Source: Dyadobacter flavalbus
GTDB lineage: Bacteria > Bacteroidota > Bacteroidia > Cytophagales > Spirosomataceae
Length of the DNA: 64,000 nucleotides
Direction: 5' to 3'
Assembly (NCBI RefSeq): GCF_006149045.1
Contig: NZ_VBSN01000049.1
Span: 124,001 to 188,000, forward strand
Shown here one piece after another: positions 36,079 to 44,010 of this stretch (position 1 is its first letter; each line of letters begins with the position of its first letter). Both the position numbers and the translations under genes were made by a program. The notes under the pieces are model-generated. The model ran no database searches and had not been told where the DNA came from. It worked only from the letters and a program-made list of their open reading frames with translations.

Positions 36079-36127
36079 ATTGCCATTAGCCAACAGCCAG
36101 CAGCTAACAGCTAGCAGCCAACAGCCA
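36079..36127. repeat. 7-bp tandem array between convergent genes
   Basis: Seven heptamers in register (ATTGCCA, TTAGCCA, ACAGCCA, GCAGCTA, ACAGCTA, GCAGCCA, ACAGCCA) fill almost the whole 65-base space between the convergent pirin and AraC genes. They are the same family as the array at 2908-2963, here without an inverted partner. Confidence 0.75.
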
Positions 36128-36136
36128 AAAAAAACA

Positions 36137-37003
36137 TCAACCGGATACACTTACACGGTAATGCTGCGGACTCTGGCCGGTTATTTCCTTGAACCTCCGG
36201 TGAAAACAACTGAAATTCAGAAACCCGCTTTCATAACATACTTCTTTGATGTTGATGTTGTCGTTCATCAGCAGCTTGCAGGCGTGCCCGACACGGATTT
36301 CGGTCAGAAACTGCAGGTAAGTCTTGCCCGTCCTGGATTTGAAGTAACGGCAAAAAGAATTGGGGACCAGCCCGGAAATACTGGCCACCTGATCAAGATA
36401 AATCTTCTTGTTGAAATTATTGAATGTAAATTCATAAATGTCGTTGATCCGGTCGTTTTCGGAATCCAGCAGCATGTTCTGATAGCCAACAGATGACAAG
36501 ACCGTAAATTCTTCGGAATGGTAAATGGCGTTCAGGATTTTCATCAGCACCATAATACGTTCCGGACCTTCTGCATGATTCAGGCTTTCGATTTCGCCAG
36601 CCACTTTTTCCTTTAAAGAACCTGTTAAAAGCAGGCCCCTCGCCGCCTTCTCAAGAACCGATTTGATGGGCTTGTTTTCGGTAAGATCCAGAAACTTCTG
36701 TCCCCAGAAGTCCGGCATGAAATGCACAACTGAAGAAACCAGCGAACTGCATGTTTCGTCCTGATCCACATCCGTATCAAATCGCCAGTAATGAGGCAGA
36801 TTGCTGCCGACAAGCACAATTTCATTCGGAAAAAACCTTTTGATGTGATCTCCGACAAACTGGGTTCCTGAACCTTTATGAAAATGAACAAGCTCGATTT
36901 CCGGATGATAATGCCAGCGGTTATTGATGTTGGTCATTTTATCCTGTCGCGTACTGAATGAGTAAGCCTGTACATTCGGGACTTTAAGCAACTGCGGTTT
37001 CAT
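36137..37003 (-). CDS. AraC-family regulator of the fucose locus
   Basis: A 288-residue regulator. The N-terminal half is a cupin sensor (WHYHPEIELVHFHKGSGTQFVGDHIKRF, about residues 30-60). The C-terminal ~100 residues are the double helix-turn-helix: IYLDQVASISGLVPNSFCRYFKSRTGKTYLQFL and NINIKEVCYESGFLNFSCFHRRFKEITGQSPQHYR. It is transcribed divergently from the susC-susD-SDR-ADH-GH95 operon and is the natural candidate for its sugar-responsive control, with the inducer probably bound by the cupin. This type differs from the hybrid two-component control used at the second susCD pair in this window. Confidence 0.88.
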   Translation of the reverse strand: MKPQLLKVPNVQAYSFSTRQDKMTNINNRWHYHPEIELVHFHKGSGTQFVGDHIKRFFPNEIVLVGSNLPHYWRFDTDVDQDETCSSLVSSVVHFMPDFWGQKFLDLTENKPIKSVLEKAARGLLLTGSLKEKVAGEIESLNHAEGPERIMVLMKILNAIYHSEEFTVLSSVGYQNMLLDSENDRINDIYEFTFNNFNKKIYLDQVASISGLVPNSFCRYFKSRTGKTYLQFLTEIRVGHACKLLMNDNINIKEVCYESGFLNFSCFHRRFKEITGQSPQHYRVSVSG

Positions 37004-37344
37004 GTCTGAAATCTATACAACGAAAATTAACTGAGGCAGAACAAAGATGTTAAAATCTCTTATACATCCGTTAATTTCCGAACCATTCTTTAATTAAAAA
37101 TATAATTCCTTTGCATTGTTAAATTCACACGAAGGAGTTTTAATCCAGTCTCACACCCGTCTTCCCAATAAACAGATTTCAAAAACAACCAAAAGTATGA
37201 GCAACTTCAAATTGAACAATACTTGCATAATATATAAACATATCTAAAAAACGGATTTCACAAGTAAGGTCTCATTTCGTGTAAAAACCTTTTTAATAAA
37301 CTCCAACTGTTCCACTAAACCAAACATGTAAAACCAGAGACGCG
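37004..37344. promoter_or_regulatory. divergent control region of the fucose locus
   Basis: These 341 bases hold no gene. TTCACACGAA (37124-37133) and its near inverse TTCGTGTAAA (37276-37285) flank about 140 bases and could be AraC-type half-sites in a looped arrangement. A weak -7-like TTCCTTTG lies upstream near 37107-37114. No perfect promoter was found in front of susC, which fits activator-dependent transcription. Confidence 0.35.
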
Positions 37345-40300
37345 ATGACAAGAACAAGCTTTACCCTTAAACCATTTGTGAGATTTACATGCATGCAATT
37401 GCTTTTTGCATGTTTATGGATCGCTCACACGCATGCCGGCGTTGCATATGCCGTCGCAGACCGCCTGATTACAGGTAAAATCGTGGATGAAAAAGGCGAA
37501 GGATTACCCAGCGTGAGCGTGATACTGAAAGGTACGCAGCGCGGTACGACGTCTGATCTGGAAGGAAAATACAGCATTTCAGTTCCGGAGGAAGCGGCCA
37601 CGCTGACTTTTTCATTTGTCGGATTTGCTTCACAGGAAGTTGTGGTCGGCAATCAGGCCACCATCGACATTACCCTGAAAACCGACCAGAAAGCGTTGGA
37701 CGAAGTAATTGTTGTAGGTTATAATTCCCAGAGCAAGCGCAACATCATCAGCGCCGTTACGACCATTTCGGGAGAAACCATCAATAAACGGATTGCGACG
37801 GACCCGGTTACGTTACTTCAGGGACAGCTTCCCGGGTTGCAGGTGATTCAGAACTCGGGCGAGCCCGGCAATGAAGGTACCCAATTACGTATAAGGGGTA
37901 CGGGTACGTTCAGCGGCGCGGGAAATGACCCGCTGGTGATCGTGGATGGACTTCCGGGAAACCTCAACATCATCAATCCGAACAACATTGAATCCGTCAC
38001 GGTTTTGAAAGATGCTGCCTCGGCTGCTATTTACGGCGCAAGAGGGGCCAATGGCGTGATTCTGGTCAAAACAAAAAAAGGAAGCGGCGGCGGATTTGCA
38101 TTTGGCTATAACTTCAACCTCGGTATTTCCAACCCGACAGCCATTCCCGAAACCATCGCGAATTCAGCAGAATACATGGAGCTTTCCAATGAAGCAAGGA
38201 CCAATTCCAACCTGGCGCCTTTGTACACCCAATCCCAAATTGACCTGTACAGAAACGCTACCGACCGGGTAAAATATCCGAACCATAACTGGCTCGACGA
38301 CCTTTTCCGGCCCGCCTATGTTAAAAACCATTATCTGAGTATGTCCGGCGGAAGCAAGGAAGGCACTACGTTCAATGTGGGTGTCGGAATTACCGATCAG
38401 CCGGGCGTCATGATCGGATTTGATTATAAAAAATACACGATGAACCTTGGCTTGTCCGCCAAAGTACATAAAAGAGTTACAATGGGTACCGACCTGCAGT
38501 TCCGTGTAGGTGACCAGAAAGCGCCGAGCAACGGAAGCACCGATATGTTCCTTTCCACCATGGCTCAATCGCCGCTTTATCCGCCGCAGACTGCCGATGG
38601 GAAATGGATCAAAAGAGCGTATCCCAACGAACTGGGAAATAAAAACACCATTGCAACGGTTTATGAAAACTCCACAACCAAAACAAAGGATTATTACGCA
38701 CAGGGAAATATGTCGGTTGACATCGACATTGTGGACGGGCTCAGACTGGAAAACAGGGCGGGATTCAATTTTCAGAATACCCGAATCAGTACTTTCCGGC
38801 CTGTTGTTCCCACTTATTATTACAATGATTTAAGTGCGGCTGGCGGGCTGGATGTGGGAACGCCGGGGCTTACAGCGCAGCGGAACGATCTGGTTTACAC
38901 GGTCTTTTACAGCCAGTTAAATTATAACAAAACGTTCGGAAGCCATACCTTGTCCGTACTTGGAGGATTTCAGCAGGAACAGAACCAGTCGAGCACACTT
39001 TCCGCTGCCAGAAGACAATTCCCGACAAACTCCCTGACCGAACTGGATGCCGGCCCGCTGGACGGACAAACCAATTCCGGAACTTCTGCACAATGGGCAA
39101 TCCAGTCATTCTATGGAAACGCCAATTACAGTCTGTTGGATAAATATCTGCTCGGCGCAAGCGTACGTTACGACGGGACTTCGCGGCTGCCAAACGATAC
39201 GCGCTGGGGCTTGTTTTACTCTTTTTCAGGAGGATGGCGTGTTTCCAAAGAGCAGTTTATGCAAAATATCAAATGGATCAACGACCTCAAACTCCGGGCA
39301 TCGTGGGGACAGCTGGGTAACCAGAACATCGGAAATTATCCTTATCAGTCCACGCTGACCAACAGAAATTATGCTTTTGGAGGCATTTCAACAGGTTTTG
39401 CGGCCTCTGCTTTGGTAGATCCAAATCTGACTTGGGAAACGACCAGATCCGTGAATGCCGGTCTTGACCTGACAGCGTTCAATAACAAAATCACCTTTTC
39501 AGCCGATGTGTTCAACAAATATACTTTCGACATTTTGAGAAGTTCACAGGTTCCGCTCTGGCTCGGGCTCGATGCGCCGGTTATCAACAACGGAGCGGTG
39601 CGCAACAAAGGAATTGAACTTGCCTTGCAGTACAATGGCCGTGCAGGAAGTGACTTTACGTACTCCATCGGAGGAAATATCCAGGCTTACAAGAACATTC
39701 TCGAAGAATTCGGAAAGACAGAAATCAGCAGCAACACGATCCGGGAGGAAGGCCATGCGCTGGATGAATTCTACGTGTACATCTGGGACGGCATTTTCCA
39801 GAACCAGTCTGAAATTGACGCCTGGGCCAAGCAGCCGGTTACGCCTACCCCCGGTGATCTGAAGATCAGAGATATAAATGGTGACGGCATCATCAACGAT
39901 CAGGACAGAACGTATCAGAAAGGCCGGTATCCGGCCATGCAGATGGGCCTCAACCTGTCGGCCAACTGGAAAGGATTTGACTTGTCGGCGCAGGTTTTCG
40001 GGTCGGTGGGACAGAAAATTTATGTAAACGGCTGGGGCATCGAGCCATTCAGGCAAGGTTCCGTACCGACAACAGACTGGAGAAATCGCTGGACGCCTTC
40101 CAATCCGACCAACTCGATGCCTAAAATATACGTGGCAGACGGCTATGCACCGGTTCAGAATTACAATTCGACCTATTTTCTCAAAGATGCTTCCTTTGTA
40201 CGTCTGAAAAATGTTCAGATCGGATACAGTGTTCCAAAAAGCCTTCTTGACAAAATAAAAATCAATACGGTAAGATTGTACGTATCCGCAGACAATGTAC

Positions 40301-40410
40301 TGACTGCAAGCAAATTTCCGGGCCTTGATCCGGAACGTGTAAACAGCGGCAATTATCTGGCTTATCCTCAAAACAGGACATTCACATTTGGTATCAACGC
40401 TCAATTCTAA
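37345..40410 (+). CDS. SusC/RagA-type TonB-linked outer-membrane transporter (fucose locus)
   Basis: A 1021-residue TonB-dependent transporter. After the signal peptide (LLFACLWIAHTHAG) comes the carboxypeptidase-regulatory-like domain (residues ~42-115: GKIVDEKGEGLPSVSVILKG, GTTSDLEGKYSISV). A plug follows (~120-240) with the SusC signatures LRIRGTGTFSG, IVDGLPGN, IESVTVLKDAASAAIYGARG and NGVILVKTKKG. The 22-strand barrel ends FTFGINAQF. It imports oligosaccharides together with the SusD lipoprotein encoded 21 bases downstream. Fucosylated glycans or fucose-rich oligosaccharides are the inferred cargo, based on the GH95 gene in the same operon. Confidence 0.93.
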   Translation: MTRTSFTLKPFVRFTCMQLLFACLWIAHTHAGVAYAVADRLITGKIVDEKGEGLPSVSVILKGTQRGTTSDLEGKYSISVPEEAATLTFSFVGFASQEVVVGNQATIDITLKTDQKALDEVIVVGYNSQSKRNIISAVTTISGETINKRIATDPVTLLQGQLPGLQVIQNSGEPGNEGTQLRIRGTGTFSGAGNDPLVIVDGLPGNLNIINPNNIESVTVLKDAASAAIYGARGANGVILVKTKKGSGGGFAFGYNFNLGISNPTAIPETIANSAEYMELSNEARTNSNLAPLYTQSQIDLYRNATDRVKYPNHNWLDDLFRPAYVKNHYLSMSGGSKEGTTFNVGVGITDQPGVMIGFDYKKYTMNLGLSAKVHKRVTMGTDLQFRVGDQKAPSNGSTDMFLSTMAQSPLYPPQTADGKWIKRAYPNELGNKNTIATVYENSTTKTKDYYAQGNMSVDIDIVDGLRLENRAGFNFQNTRISTFRPVVPTYYYNDLSAAGGLDVGTPGLTAQRNDLVYTVFYSQLNYNKTFGSHTLSVLGGFQQEQNQSSTLSAARRQFPTNSLTELDAGPLDGQTNSGTSAQWAIQSFYGNANYSLLDKYLLGASVRYDGTSRLPNDTRWGLFYSFSGGWRVSKEQFMQNIKWINDLKLRASWGQLGNQNIGNYPYQSTLTNRNYAFGGISTGFAASALVDPNLTWETTRSVNAGLDLTAFNNKITFSADVFNKYTFDILRSSQVPLWLGLDAPVINNGAVRNKGIELALQYNGRAGSDFTYSIGGNIQAYKNILEEFGKTEISSNTIREEGHALDEFYVYIWDGIFQNQSEIDAWAKQPVTPTPGDLKIRDINGDGIINDQDRTYQKGRYPAMQMGLNLSANWKGFDLSAQVFGSVGQKIYVNGWGIEPFRQGSVPTTDWRNRWTPSNPTNSMPKIYVADGYAPVQNYNSTYFLKDASFVRLKNVQIGYSVPKSLLDKIKINTVRLYVSADNVLTASKFPGLDPERVNSGNYLAYPQNRTFTFGINAQF

Positions 40411-40431
40411 TCCTGACAACCATTTCAAGAG

Positions 40432-41979
40432 ATGAAAAAATATATTAAAACCTTTGCTTCCGCATTACTTGTATCCACGCTTTCGCTCACATCCTGCAAC
40501 GATGTGCTGGATGTAAGCCCGCCGGATAAACTCTCGACAGGTATTTTCTGGAAAACAGAATCGGATGCAGACCTTGCCCTGACAGGCCTGTATAATTACT
40601 TGTATGCTTCCGGCGGCGGTTACGCTACTTCCCAATATCAGGTTTTTGCCTGGGATACTTTCAGTGACGATGCGTACGGACAGTATAATTACGGCGGCGG
40701 CAATTCGGCCCTTTCTTCCGGCATTACCCCGCAGTCCGGCGACTTTGTACTGAATTACTATACCAATAATTACAAAGCCATTGCAGCAATCAACTCTTTT
40801 CTTGCGAACGTCGGCAAGGTTCTGACGGACGAAAAGCTGGCACGGTATCAGGGCGAAGCGTATTTCCTGCGCGCATTCAATTACTTCTGGCTTGCGCAGC
40901 TTTACGGCAACGTTGTAATCACGACCGAAGATCCGTTTACAATTGATTTCAAATCGACCCGGGCAAAATCGGAAAAAGCGGATGTATTGAAACTGATTGA
41001 AGAAGACCTTGCCAAAGCCATTGCCAGTTTGCCGGATAATGCCTACAAAGACGGACATGCCGTAAAGACAACCGCACAGGGTTATCTGGTACGTGTGCTG
41101 CTTTATGAAAAGAAATACGCCGAAGCGGCTGCACTGGCCAAAACCATTATCGCAGGTAACAAATATTCTTTGTGGCCGAATTATGCCGGCAACTTTTACA
41201 AGCCCGACCAGAACAGCAGCACCGAAATTATGTTTTCGGTTAAATATCTTCAGCCCAACTTGCTGCATCAGGATGTAGCCGTGGCCGTTTCCCTTCAGCG
41301 CTGGAAAGGCGAACAGGGAACGCAGGACCTGATCAACGAGTACGAAGCCATTGACGGCAAACCCATTGCAACCTCGGCGGTGTACAACCCTGCCAAACCG
41401 TTTGAAAACAGAGATCCGAGAATGCGTCAGACTTTCTTTTTTCCGGGAGACACCAAGGCGCAAGGCTGGCCGTTCACCGGAGACCTTTCGGTAGCTACGC
41501 CCGGAAAAGACAGCTGGACGGTAGGGTTTTATCCGGTAAAAAAATGGCTTGATCCCGCTCAGGTAAATCCGGATTACGGCGCTATCGACGACAATGACTT
41601 TGTGTTGCTGCGCTATGCGGATATTTTACTCATGTATGCCGAAGCCGAAAACGAAGCAAACGGCCCGGCCGCAGCTGTTGCTCCGGTGAACCTCGTGCGA
41701 AAAAGAGCGGGTATGCCGGCGTTGGCAGCGGGTGTTTCACAAAGTCAGTTGCGCGAGATGATCCGTCATGAAAGGCGTGTGGAATTCGCCATGGAAGGCC
41801 AGCGCTATTTTGACCTGAGAAGATGGGGAATTGCCGAGCAAAAGCTGAACGGCTTTGTTCAGAACCCGCTGGCTCCGACGATCAAGTCCAAATATGAAGC
41901 AAAATATGATCTGTGGCCGATTCCGCAAACTGAAATCGACCGCAATGCACCGGTACTGACGCAGAATCCCGGTTATTGA
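40432..41979 (+). CDS. SusD/RagB-type glycan-binding lipoprotein (fucose locus)
   Basis: A 515-residue lipoprotein with lipobox LTSC near residue 22. It has the SusD N-terminal block (KTESDADLALTGLYNYL, YKAIAAINSFLANV, GEAYFLRAFNYFWLAQLYGNV), TPR-like helices, and the C-terminal RagB/SusD segment (ADILLMYAEAENEANG, LREMIRHERRVEFAMEGQRYFDLRRWG) ending LTQNPGY. It forms the lid of the neighbouring SusC and binds the glycan at the cell surface. It is followed by a strong hairpin at 42011-42052, which may protect the upstream mRNA or reduce read-through to the enzyme genes. Confidence 0.93.
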   Translation: MKKYIKTFASALLVSTLSLTSCNDVLDVSPPDKLSTGIFWKTESDADLALTGLYNYLYASGGGYATSQYQVFAWDTFSDDAYGQYNYGGGNSALSSGITPQSGDFVLNYYTNNYKAIAAINSFLANVGKVLTDEKLARYQGEAYFLRAFNYFWLAQLYGNVVITTEDPFTIDFKSTRAKSEKADVLKLIEEDLAKAIASLPDNAYKDGHAVKTTAQGYLVRVLLYEKKYAEAAALAKTIIAGNKYSLWPNYAGNFYKPDQNSSTEIMFSVKYLQPNLLHQDVAVAVSLQRWKGEQGTQDLINEYEAIDGKPIATSAVYNPAKPFENRDPRMRQTFFFPGDTKAQGWPFTGDLSVATPGKDSWTVGFYPVKKWLDPAQVNPDYGAIDDNDFVLLRYADILLMYAEAENEANGPAAAVAPVNLVRKRAGMPALAAGVSQSQLREMIRHERRVEFAMEGQRYFDLRRWGIAEQKLNGFVQNPLAPTIKSKYEAKYDLWPIPQTEIDRNAPVLTQNPGY

Positions 41980-42010
41980 TGAAAGAAATCATTTTATATG
42001 TAAAATAACC

Positions 42011-42052
42011 CAGGGAATGGAAAGCGGCATTCACAACGCTTTCCATTCCCTG
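42011..42052 (+). other. 16-bp perfect hairpin between susD and the SDR gene
   Basis: CAGGGAATGGAAAGCG (42011-42026) is the exact reverse complement of 42037-42052, with a 10-base loop. No T-run follows, so it is not a classic terminator. It is better read as an mRNA-stabilising or partial attenuating element inside the operon. Confidence 0.75.
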
Positions 42053-42087
42053 AAAAACGAGTTTTATTTGCAACAAAAAATTTCAGC

Positions 42088-42873
42088 ATGGATTTACATT
42101 TTGAGAATAAAGTCATCATTGTCACTGGCGGAGCCAAGGGAATCGGTGAAGGAATTACAAGGGTCCTGGCCGGAGAAGGCGCCATTCCCATAATAGTAGG
42201 AAGAAATATGGATGACAACCGGAAACTGGCGGACGAACTGACCGGCCAGGGTCTTCAGGCTTTTCCGGTGCAGGCGGAGCTGACGCAGCCGGAGGCTTGC
42301 GAAGAGGCGGTGAAAGAAGTACTGGCTGCATACGGCCGTATCGACGGTCTGGTTAATAACGCCGGCGTTAATGACGGTGTCGGACTGGAATCGGGAAGTT
42401 ATGAAGGCTTCATTGCGTCGCTTCACAAAAATCTGGTGCATTATTATCTGATGGCGCATCATGCATTGCCTGCCTTGAAAGCATCAAAGGGTTCCATTGT
42501 CAATATCACTTCCAAAACGGCTGATACCGGTCAGGGCGGCACATCCGCTTATGCGGCATCGAACGGCGGACGCAACGCGCTGACACGTGAATGGGCTGTT
42601 GAACTTTTGCCTTACGGCATCCGCGTAAACGCCGTGGTTGTAGCCGAATGCTGGACACCGCTTTACGAACGCTGGATCGAAATGCTTCCGAACCCGCAAC
42701 AGAAACTGGCCTCCATTACCGCAAATATTCCGCTGGAAAAGCGCATGACCACAGCCGAAGAAATAGCCAACATGACGGTTTTTCTACTGTCCGACAAATC
42801 CAGCCATACAACCGGCCAGCTTATTTATGTAGACGGCGGTTATGTGCATCTGGATCGTGCGCTTGAATATTGA
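42088..42873 (+). CDS. L-fucose dehydrogenase-like SDR with altered YxxxK motif
   Basis: A 261-residue classical short-chain dehydrogenase. The cofactor motif TGGAKGIG is at residues 12-19, NNAGVND near 91, the Ser of the active site in ITSKTADTGQGG, and the C-terminal VDGGYVHLDRAL. Overall it resembles characterised NAD(P)-dependent L-fucose dehydrogenases, which oxidise L-fucose or L-galactose to the lactone as the first step of the non-phosphorylative route. The catalytic YxxxK is YAASN here: the lysine is asparagine. The neighbouring susCD, zinc dehydrogenase and GH95 genes support a fucose role. Confidence 0.8.
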   Translation: MDLHFENKVIIVTGGAKGIGEGITRVLAGEGAIPIIVGRNMDDNRKLADELTGQGLQAFPVQAELTQPEACEEAVKEVLAAYGRIDGLVNNAGVNDGVGLESGSYEGFIASLHKNLVHYYLMAHHALPALKASKGSIVNITSKTADTGQGGTSAYAASNGGRNALTREWAVELLPYGIRVNAVVVAECWTPLYERWIEMLPNPQQKLASITANIPLEKRMTTAEEIANMTVFLLSDKSSHTTGQLIYVDGGYVHLDRALEY

Positions 42874-42883
42874 CCTTTACTTA

Positions 42884-42911
42884 CAGGATTACATAAACAG
42901 GATTACATAAA
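42884..42911 (+). repeat. 14-bp direct repeat (two copies)
   Basis: CAGGATTACATAAA occurs twice in tandem in the 75-base gap between the SDR and zinc dehydrogenase genes, followed by the similar CTGATTT. The period of 14 is twice the 7-bp period of the other intergenic arrays. Confidence 0.6.
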
Positions 42912-42948
42912 CTGATTTTTACACGCTGAAATTACGCTTTACACGATT

Positions 42949-43962
42949 ATGAAAACACTGGTTTGCGAGGCACCCGGAAATTTTGTTTATCAGGATTCAG
43001 ACATGCCTTCCTTAACGGAAAACCACACCATTTTAAAAATAAAAAACATCGGCATTTGCGGAACCGACCTGCACGCATTTGAAGGAAAACAGCCTTTTTT
43101 CAATTATCCCAGAATTCTTGGGCATGAACTTGCCGGCGAAATCGCAGCGACCGATGCCGAGGGTTTTTCCGTTGGCGATGCGGTTACTTTCCTGCCCTAT
43201 TTCAACTGCGGCCATTGCATCGCATGCCGGAAAGGCAAAACAAACTGCTGTACCCGGATGAAAGTATTCGGCGTGCATATAGACGGCGGCATGTCGGAAT
43301 ATGTTTCCATTCCTTCAGACAAACTGGTTCATTCGCAAGGCCTTACGTTTGAGCAACTGGCGCTTGTGGAACCGCTGGCTATCGGCGCACATGCCATTCA
43401 GCGTGCCGGGGTTTCTGCTGACGATACCGTTCTGGTCATGGGCGCCGGCCCGATCGGCCTGGGCGTAATGGAATTTGCAAGGATTGCAGGCGCCCGGGTT
43501 ATTGCGCTGGATATCAATGAAAAACGGCTGAATTTTTCCGAAGAAAAAATCAGGGTACCGCATTGTATCAATGGATTGACCCAAAATGTGTCCGAAGAGC
43601 TGGCAAAAATAACGGACGGCGATATGCCGACGGTTGTGATCGACGCTACGGGAAACCTGAAAGCCATTAATACAGGATTTCAGTATATTTCACACGGCGG
43701 AAAATACGTTCTGGTTGGCCTGCAGGGCGGAGAAATCAGTTTTATTCATCCCGAATTCCACAAGCGCGAAGCCACTTTGATGAGCAGCCGGAACGCTGTA
43801 AGGCCCGATTTCGAATATGTCATAAAATGCATCAAAAACGGATGGATTGATCCCGAAAACTACATTACGCACCGCGTCGCTTTCGGTGAAGTCAAAACTG
43901 ATTTTGAAAGCTGGCTCGATCCGGCAACAGGCGTTATCAAAGCAATGGTTTCATTAAAATGA
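42949..43962 (+). CDS. zinc-dependent alcohol dehydrogenase of the sorbitol/threonine dehydrogenase type
   Basis: A 337-residue medium-chain dehydrogenase. Catalytic zinc ligands are in GICGTDLH (Cys near residue 30) and GHELAGE (His-Glu). The structural-zinc cluster is CGHCIACRKGKTNCC near residues 85-99. The Rossmann motif is VMGAGPIGLG near residue 163. It resembles L-gulonate/L-galactonate 5-dehydrogenases and related sugar-acid or polyol dehydrogenases; the substrate is not certain. Sitting between the fucose dehydrogenase-like gene and the alpha-L-fucosidase gene, it may handle a later fucose (or L-galactose) catabolite. No lactonase, dehydratase or aldolase of the route is present in the window. 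Confidence 0.85.
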   Translation: MKTLVCEAPGNFVYQDSDMPSLTENHTILKIKNIGICGTDLHAFEGKQPFFNYPRILGHELAGEIAATDAEGFSVGDAVTFLPYFNCGHCIACRKGKTNCCTRMKVFGVHIDGGMSEYVSIPSDKLVHSQGLTFEQLALVEPLAIGAHAIQRAGVSADDTVLVMGAGPIGLGVMEFARIAGARVIALDINEKRLNFSEEKIRVPHCINGLTQNVSEELAKITDGDMPTVVIDATGNLKAINTGFQYISHGGKYVLVGLQGGEISFIHPEFHKREATLMSSRNAVRPDFEYVIKCIKNGWIDPENYITHRVAFGEVKTDFESWLDPATGVIKAMVSLK

Positions 43963-44010
43963 CCTTTTGCCGCCATGTTTAACAAATATCAAATCCTAAT
44001 TCCCGCTTGA

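Noticed and set aside
39544..40428. Minus-strand frame of 294 codons inside the first susC
   Set aside because: It is opposite the SusC C-terminal barrel and has no recognisable features.
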